A stretch of 64,000 bases of DNA from Microbacterium aurantiacum (GTDB taxonomy: Bacteria; Actinomycetota; Actinomycetes; Actinomycetales; Microbacteriaceae). A program made the position numbers and the translations under genes. The notes below the pieces were generated by a model. That model did not search any database and was not told the origin of the DNA. It saw only the letters and a list, made by a program, of their open reading frames with translations. Within the stretch, counting starts at the first letter, position 1; the number at the start of each line of letters is the position of its first letter. Positions 59,472 to 64,000 of this stretch are shown here, piece after piece. The DNA lies in assembly GCF_002872075.1 (NCBI RefSeq), contig NZ_PGGU01000005.1, positions 124,001 through 188,000 on the forward strand, read 5' to 3'.

Positions 59472-60476
59472 TTGGAAATCCCCGTCTGGTTCGAAATCAC
59501 CTCGATGGTCGTGCTCACGATCATCCTGATCGCCGATCTCCTGCTCGTCCGGCTCCGCCCGCACATCCCCTCGACCAAGGAGTCGACCTTCTGGGTCCTC
59601 TTCTACGTCGGCCTCGCTCTGATCTTCGCCGTGCTCCTCGGCAATGTCGGAGGGTGGAAGAACTCGGGCGATTTCATCACCGGCTGGGCGCTGGAGTACA
59701 GCCTCTCCATCGACAACCTCTTCGTGTTCGTGCTGATCATGGCGCAGTTCGCGGTGCCTCGGCGACTGCAGCAGCAGGTGCTGATGGTCGGCATCATCAT
59801 CGCGCTCGTGCTGCGCGGCGCCTTCATCCTCGTCGGCGTCGCCGTCATCGAGCACTTCTCGCCGATCTTCTACATCTTCGGGGCGTTCCTCATCTGGACG
59901 GCGATCCGTCAGGCGATGCCCGACGGCGACCATGAGGGCGAGGTGCAGCGGGAGAACTTCATCGTCCGGCTGCTGCGCCGCCGCATCGACATCAGCGACG
60001 AGTACGACGGCTCGAAGCTGCGCACCACCGTCGACGGCAAGCGCATGTTCACGCCGATGGTCATCGTGTTCATCACCATCGGCGTCACGGACCTCATCTT
60101 CGCGATCGACTCGATCCCGGCCATCTTCGAGATCACCACCAACGGCTTCCTCGTGTTCGCCGCGAACATCTTCGCGCTGATGGGTCTGCGTCAGCTCTAC
60201 TTCCTGCTGGGAGACCTGCTGGACCGCCTCAAGTACCTCCACTACGGCATCGCCGTGATCCTCGGCTTCATCGGCGTCAAGCTGATCCTGCACGCCCTGC
60301 ACGAGAACGAGCTGCCGTTCATCAACGGCGGGCAGCATGTCGAGTGGGTTCCGGACATCGACAACATGGTCTCGCTCGGCGTGATCCTGGCATCGATGAC
60401 CGTCGCGACGGTCGCCAGCCTCATCTCGTCGTCGCGAGAGAAGCGCGCCGCGAACAAAGCGTCGATCGTCGAGTAA
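59472..60476 (+). CDS. TerC/Alx-family integral membrane protein
   Basis: This 334-residue protein is a TerC/Alx-type membrane protein with seven to nine segments, involved in metal (probably Mn2+) homeostasis or tellurite resistance. The EIPVWFEITSMVVLTIILI start, the LSIDNLFVFVLIMAQF motif near residue 78 and the ITIGVTDLIFAIDSIPAIF motif near residue 203 hold the conserved aspartates of the family. The proposed start is TTG at 59472 with AAAGG 13 bases upstream; no better start lies nearby, and the open frame upstream is a non-conserved run through the leader. A candidate riboswitch precedes it. Confidence 0.85.
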   Translation: MEIPVWFEITSMVVLTIILIADLLLVRLRPHIPSTKESTFWVLFYVGLALIFAVLLGNVGGWKNSGDFITGWALEYSLSIDNLFVFVLIMAQFAVPRRLQQQVLMVGIIIALVLRGAFILVGVAVIEHFSPIFYIFGAFLIWTAIRQAMPDGDHEGEVQRENFIVRLLRRRIDISDEYDGSKLRTTVDGKRMFTPMVIVFITIGVTDLIFAIDSIPAIFEITTNGFLVFAANIFALMGLRQLYFLLGDLLDRLKYLHYGIAVILGFIGVKLILHALHENELPFINGGQHVEWVPDIDNMVSLGVILASMTVATVASLISSSREKRAANKASIVE

Positions 60477-60515
60477 CAGCGTTCACGAAGGGACGGACCA
60501 CCCGTCGCAGCGGTG

Positions 60516-60521
60516 TAAACT
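60516..60521 (+). promoter_or_regulatory. -10 box of the leuCD leader peptide, leaderless type
   Basis: TAAACT lies six bases before the leader ATG, so the transcript would start at or next to that codon. Confidence 0.6.
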
Positions 60522-60527
60522 GACCGA

Positions 60528-60578
60528 ATGCGGCGGGTGGTTCTCCTTCTTAGCGGCCGCGACGAGACCTCGATCTAG
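60528..60578 (+). CDS. leader peptide of leuCD (attenuator peptide)
   Basis: A 16-codon reading frame encodes MRRVVLLLSGRDETSI, with Val-Val-Leu-Leu-Leu at positions 4-8. It begins with ATG six bases after a TAAACT box and ends with TAG inside the loop of the attenuator hairpin. Consecutive codons for the pathway's products, valine and leucine, are the hallmark of amino-acid attenuation. When charged tRNA-Leu is scarce the ribosome should pause before the hairpin forms. The short length means the assignment rests on context, the repeat of Leu codons, and the hairpin. No other known peptide fits. Confidence 0.7.
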   Translation: MRRVVLLLSGRDETSI

Positions 60579-60594
60579 GCCTCTCTCGTCGCGG
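60557..60594 (+). promoter_or_regulatory. attenuator hairpin upstream of leuC
   Basis: CCGCGACGAGA (60557-60567) pairs perfectly with TCTCGTCGCGG (60584-60594), with the leader stop in the loop. No T run follows, so it may act with another factor or as a block to translation. Its left arm is inside the leader frame, so ribosome position would affect it. Confidence 0.6.
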
Positions 60595-60638
60595 AGTCCA
60601 GCGTGGGCCGAACTTCGATCCCAGGAGACAGCGACATC

Positions 60639-62075
60639 ATGACCACCGATGCCATCGAGACACCCGTCCGTCTGCGCACGCTCGCCGAGAAGGTCTGGGA
60701 CGACCACCTCGTCGTCAAGGGCGAGAACGGCGAGCCGGACCTCATCTACATCGACCTGCACCTGGTGCACGAGGTCACCAGCCCGCAGGCGTTCGACGGT
60801 CTGCGCGCCGAGGGGCGCCCGCTGCGCCGGCTCGATCTGACGATCGCGACCGAAGACCACAACACCCCGACGTGGGACATCGACAAGCCCATCGCCGACC
60901 TCACGAGCCGCACGCAGATCCAGACGCTGCGCAACAACGCAGCTGAGTTCGGCGTGCGTCTGCACTCGCTGGGCGATGCGGAGCAGGGCATCGTGCACGT
61001 GGTCGGCCCGCAGCTCGGCCTCACGATGCCCGGCATCACCGTCGTCTGCGGCGACTCGCACACCTCGACCCACGGTGCTTTCGGGGCGATGGCCTTCGGT
61101 ATCGGCACGAGTGAGGTCGAGCACGTGATGGCGACCCAGACGCTCCCCTTGAAGCCGTTCAAGACGATGGCGATCAACGTCGACGGCACGCTGCGCAGCG
61201 GTGTCACCGCGAAGGACATCATCCTCGCGGTGATCGCGAAGATCGGCACCGGCGGGGGACAGGGATACGTTCTGGAGTTCCGCGGCAGCGCCATCCGCGC
61301 ACTGTCGATGGAGGGTCGCATGACGATCTGCAACATGTCGATCGAGGCGGGCGCGCGCGCCGGCATGGTCGCCCCCGACGAGACGACGTTCGCCTATCTC
61401 GAGGGCCGGCAGCACGCCCCCAAGGGGCAGGACTGGGAGGATGCGGTCGCCTACTGGCGGACGCTGCCCAGCGATGAGGGTGCGGTGTTCGACGCCGAGG
61501 TGTTCATCGATGCCGACGAGCTGGAGCCGTTCGTGACCTGGGGCACCAATCCCGGTCAGGGCAGCTCGCTGTCGGCATCCGTGCCGAACCCGGCCGACAT
61601 CGCCGACCCGAACGAGCGCGCAGCGGCCGAGCGGGCCCTGGAATACATGGCGCTCACCCCGGGAACTCCTCTCAAGGAGGTGCCGGTGGACGCCGTGTTC
61701 ATGGGCTCGTGCACCAACAGCCGGATCGAGGACCTGCGAGCATTCGCATCGGTCATCCAGGGCAAGAAGAAGGCCGACGGGGTGCGGGTGATGGTCGTGC
61801 CCGGTTCGGCCCGTGTGCGCCTGGAGGCCGAGGCCGAGGGGCTCGACAAGGTCATCACCGACTTCGGTGCGGAATGGCGCTTCGCCGGATGCTCGATGTG
61901 CCTGGGGATGAATCCGGATCAGCTCGCGCCGGGCGAGCGGTGCGCCTCGACATCGAACCGGAACTTCGAGGGCCGGCAGGGCAAGGGCGGTCGCACCCAC
62001 CTGGTGTCGCCGCTCGTCGCCGCGGCGACCGCGATCCGCGGAACGCTGTCCAGCCCGAGCGATCTGGAGGTCTGA
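60639..62075 (+). CDS. leuC: 3-isopropylmalate dehydratase large subunit LeuC
   Basis: LeuC carries the Fe-S cluster of isopropylmalate isomerase, which converts 2-isopropylmalate to 3-isopropylmalate. The 478-residue protein has the [14 protein letters not shown] segment near residue 138, the [12 protein letters not shown] region with one cluster ligand near 355, and [10 protein letters not shown] with two further cysteines near 418. The ATG at 60639 has GGAG upstream; an in-frame ATG 36 bases earlier is unlikely since it adds 12 residues with no family match. leuD follows two bases after the stop. Expression is likely controlled by the leader. Confidence 0.96.
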   Translation: MTTDAIETPVRLRTLAEKVWDDHLVVKGENGEPDLIYIDLHLVHEVTSPQAFDGLRAEGRPLRRLDLTIATEDHNTPTWDIDKPIADLTSRTQIQTLRNNAAEFGVRLHSLGDAEQGIVHVVGPQLGLTMPGITVVCGDSHTSTHGAFGAMAFGIGTSEVEHVMATQTLPLKPFKTMAINVDGTLRSGVTAKDIILAVIAKIGTGGGQGYVLEFRGSAIRALSMEGRMTICNMSIEAGARAGMVAPDETTFAYLEGRQHAPKGQDWEDAVAYWRTLPSDEGAVFDAEVFIDADELEPFVTWGTNPGQGSSLSASVPNPADIADPNERAAAERALEYMALTPGTPLKEVPVDAVFMGSCTNSRIEDLRAFASVIQGKKKADGVRVMVVPGSARVRLEAEAEGLDKVITDFGAEWRFAGCSMCLGMNPDQLAPGERCASTSNRNFEGRQGKGGRTHLVSPLVAAATAIRGTLSSPSDLEV

Positions 62076-62077
62076 TC

Positions 62078-62674
62078 ATGGAGAAGTTCACCACGCACAC
62101 CGGCATCGCCGCACCGCTGAAGCGGTCGAATGTAGACACGGATCAGATCATCCCCGCGGTGTTCCTGAAGCGGGTCACCAAGACCGGATTCGAGGATGCC
62201 CTCTTCCACGCCTGGCGGCAGGATCCGGATTTCGTCCTCAACCAGCCGGCGTTCCATGGTGCCTCGGTGCTCGTCGCCGGTTCCGACTTCGGCACCGGTT
62301 CCAGCCGTGAGCACGCCGTGTGGGCGCTGCGCGACTTCGGGTTCCAGGTCGTCCTCAGCCCGCGCTTCGCGGACATCTTCCGCGGGAACTCGGGCAAACA
62401 GGGGCTCCTCGCCGCGACCATCTCCGAAGAGGATCTGGAGCGGATCTGGGCTGAGATCGACGCGAATCCGGGCGCACGGATAACCGTGGACCTCCAGGCG
62501 CGCACGGCGACGATCGGCGGCATCCAGGCCGACATCGGGATCGACGATTACACTAGGTGGCGGCTCCTCGAAGGGCTCGATGACATCGGGCTCACGCTGC
62601 GCAACGAAGACAAGATCGCGCAGTTCGAGGCCCGTCGCGAGTCGTGGCGGCCACGTACCCTCCCCGTGCAGTGA
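62078..62674 (+). CDS. leuD: 3-isopropylmalate dehydratase small subunit LeuD
   Basis: LeuD is the swivelling small subunit that completes isopropylmalate isomerase. The 198-residue protein has the [15 protein letters not shown] segment near residue 18, [21 protein letters not shown] near 65 and [18 protein letters not shown] near 93, all family features. GGAGG lies 9 bases before the ATG. It starts two bases after the leuC stop, so both are translated from one transcript. The murA gene begins 78 bases later. Confidence 0.96.
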   Translation: MEKFTTHTGIAAPLKRSNVDTDQIIPAVFLKRVTKTGFEDALFHAWRQDPDFVLNQPAFHGASVLVAGSDFGTGSSREHAVWALRDFGFQVVLSPRFADIFRGNSGKQGLLAATISEEDLERIWAEIDANPGARITVDLQARTATIGGIQADIGIDDYTRWRLLEGLDDIGLTLRNEDKIAQFEARRESWRPRTLPVQ

Positions 62675-62752
62675 CACGGACCGGGGCGTGAGTCAGGGGC
62701 AGACCGCCCTCGCGGCAACCGCCGCAATCCGTGGAACGAAGTGAGGCTCCGA

Positions 62753-64000
62753 ATGACGACACCCGTGCGCGATGCTCTTCCGGACGGAGTCCCCGCTCTC
62801 ACCGGAGACGTCCTCGCCATTCGAGGAGGACGCCCGTTGCGCGGTCGCGTCGACGTCAAGGGCGCCAAGAACCTGGCGACCAAGGCGATGGTCGCCTCCC
62901 TCCTCGGGGAGACCGTCAGCGTGCTGCGCGACGTGCCCGCCATCAGCGACGTCGCGGTCGTGCGCTCGCTGCTCGAGGTGCACGGCGTCCGCGTGAGCGA
63001 CGGCGATGAGCCCGGCGCGCTGGTCTTCGACCCGAGCGACGTCGAGTCCGCCCACTTCGAGGAGATCGACGCCCACGCCGGAGCCTCCCGCATCCCGATC
63101 CTGTTCTGCGGTCCGCTCCTGCACCGTCTCGGTCAGGCCTTCATCCCCGACCTCGGTGGCTGCCGCATCGGCGATCGCCCGATCGACTTCCACCTCGACG
63201 CGCTCCGCAAGTTCGGCGCCGTCGTCGAGAAGCTGCCCAGCGGCATCCGTCTGTCCACCGGCGGGACCCGCCTGCACGGCGCGAACATCCACCTCCCGTA
63301 CCCGAGCGTCGGCGCCACCGAACAGGTGCTGCTCACCGCCGTCCGCGCCGAGGGCACGACGGAGCTGCGCAACGCCGCCATCGAGCCCGAGATCATGGAC
63401 CTCATCGCGGTGCTGCAGAAGATGGGCGCGATCATCTCCTACGAGCCCAACCGGGTCATCCTCATCGAAGGCGTCGAGCACCTCCGCGGCTACGATCACC
63501 GCTCGATCTTCGATCGCAACGAGGCCGCATCGTGGGCTTCGGCCGCGCTGGCCACAGACGGCGAGATATTCGTCGGCGGCGCCAAGCAGCAGGAGATGCT
63601 CACCTTCCTGAACGTCTTCCGCAAGGCGGGCGGCTGGTTCGACATCAAGGAGGACGGCATCCTTTTCCGCCGTGACGGCGAGCTGCGTCCCGTGGTGGTC
63701 GAGACCGACGTGCACCCCGGCTTCATGACCGACTGGCAGCAGCCTCTGGTCGTGGCGCTGACCCAGGCCCATGGTCGCTCGATCGTGCACGAGACCGTCT
63801 ACGAGAACCGCCTGGGCTTCACCGATGCCCTGGTCAAGATGGGCGCGGACATCGTCGTGCACCCGCGCGGATTCCAGGACGGCCCCCGTCGGGTGCCCCG
63901 CCGCGACCTGGAGCAGGCGGCCGTCATCACCGGTCCGACGCCGCTGCACGGCGCCGACATCGTGGTTCCCGACCTGCGGGGCGGCTACAGCCATGTGATC
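62753..64000 (+). CDS. murA: UDP-N-acetylglucosamine 1-carboxyvinyltransferase MurA (3' truncated)
   Basis: MurA transfers enolpyruvate from PEP to UDP-GlcNAc, the first step of peptidoglycan synthesis, and is the target of fosfomycin. The visible 416 residues lack the C-terminal end, cut by the window. The N-terminal KGAKNLATKAMVASLLG and the catalytic Cys in DLGGCRIGDRPIDFHL near residue 144 are present; a Cys there, not Asp, predicts fosfomycin sensitivity. Other marks are PSVGATEQVLL near 185 and VHPGFMTDWQQPL near 322. The ATG at 62753 has GAGG eight bases upstream. Confidence 0.96.
   Translation, partial: MTTPVRDALPDGVPALTGDVLAIRGGRPLRGRVDVKGAKNLATKAMVASLLGETVSVLRDVPAISDVAVVRSLLEVHGVRVSDGDEPGALVFDPSDVESAHFEEIDAHAGASRIPILFCGPLLHRLGQAFIPDLGGCRIGDRPIDFHLDALRKFGAVVEKLPSGIRLSTGGTRLHGANIHLPYPSVGATEQVLLTAVRAEGTTELRNAAIEPEIMDLIAVLQKMGAIISYEPNRVILIEGVEHLRGYDHRSIFDRNEAASWASAALATDGEIFVGGAKQQEMLTFLNVFRKAGGWFDIKEDGILFRRDGELRPVVVETDVHPGFMTDWQQPLVVALTQAHGRSIVHETVYENRLGFTDALVKMGADIVVHPRGFQDGPRRVPRRDLEQAAVITGPTPLHGADIVVPDLRGGYSHVI

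Overview
The window is high-GC bacterial chromosome with dense, short-gap coding on both strands. The organism looks like an actinobacterium of the Microbacteriaceae, close to Microbacterium. Reasons: the order miaB-miaA-dapF-hflX, the ilvD-ilvBN-ilvC-serA-leuB-ilvE-gltX block, a tmRNA tag ending FALAA, tRNA genes without encoded CCA, and many genes that seem to be read from leaderless transcripts. In those genes a TANNNT -10 box lies 6 to 8 bases before the start codon. I see no phage, insertion sequence, CRISPR array or plasmid-like region. The window reads as ordinary core chromosome with small accessory insertions.

Layout. 1-8.4 kb: tRNA modification (miaB, miaA), DAP epimerase, HflX, small enzymes and the tmRNA gene. 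8.6-13.9 kb: an AraC-type regulator diverging from a siderophore-type ABC importer behind a DtxR/IdeR-like iron box. 13.9-17.5 kb: an exported Tat protein, then hisN followed on the minus strand by a lipoprotein and two tandem paralogous membrane-anchored proteins. 17.6-22.2 kb: tRNA-Lys, an acetyltransferase, a lipoprotein, and an IclR regulator diverging from a CoA-transferase/thiolase operon. 22.2-26.3 kb: an MFS exporter and trehalose synthesis (otsA, otsB). 26.3-31.6 kb: ilvD, ilvB, ilvN, ilvC. 31.6-34.8 kb: a fucosidase and three membrane proteins of unknown role. 34.9-41.0 kb: serA, a TetR/MFS pair around a 30-bp palindrome, leuB, ilvE. 41.1-45.6 kb: an FAA hydrolase/MFS/methyltransferase operon, gltX and tRNA-Gln. 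45.8-54.7 kb: mixed accessory genes including topoisomerase IB and aminopeptidase N. 54.9-60.5 kb: tRNA-Glu, an ArsR/MFS pair, an ECF sigma/DUF4349 pair, a YqhA-like protein and a TerC-like protein behind a candidate manganese riboswitch. 60.5-64 kb: leuC, leuD behind a leader-peptide attenuator, then murA, cut by the window end.

How the genes work together. Most of branched-chain amino acid synthesis is present (ilvB, ilvN, ilvC, ilvD, ilvE, leuB, leuC, leuD; leuA is not in view). It is split into separately controlled units, one of which (leuCD) carries a 16-residue leader peptide with a Val-Val-Leu-Leu-Leu run. Regulator/target pairs are common: AraC with iron uptake, IclR with acyl catabolism, TetR with MFS, ArsR with MFS, ECF sigma with DUF4349. 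Several of these have a visible palindrome in the control region.

Limits. Functions come from motifs and gene order read by eye, without database searches. Start codons in this GC-rich sequence are often ambiguous; I used leaderless -10 boxes, Shine-Dalgarno sites and 4-base overlaps to choose. No stretch longer than about 300 bases lacks a gene or RNA.
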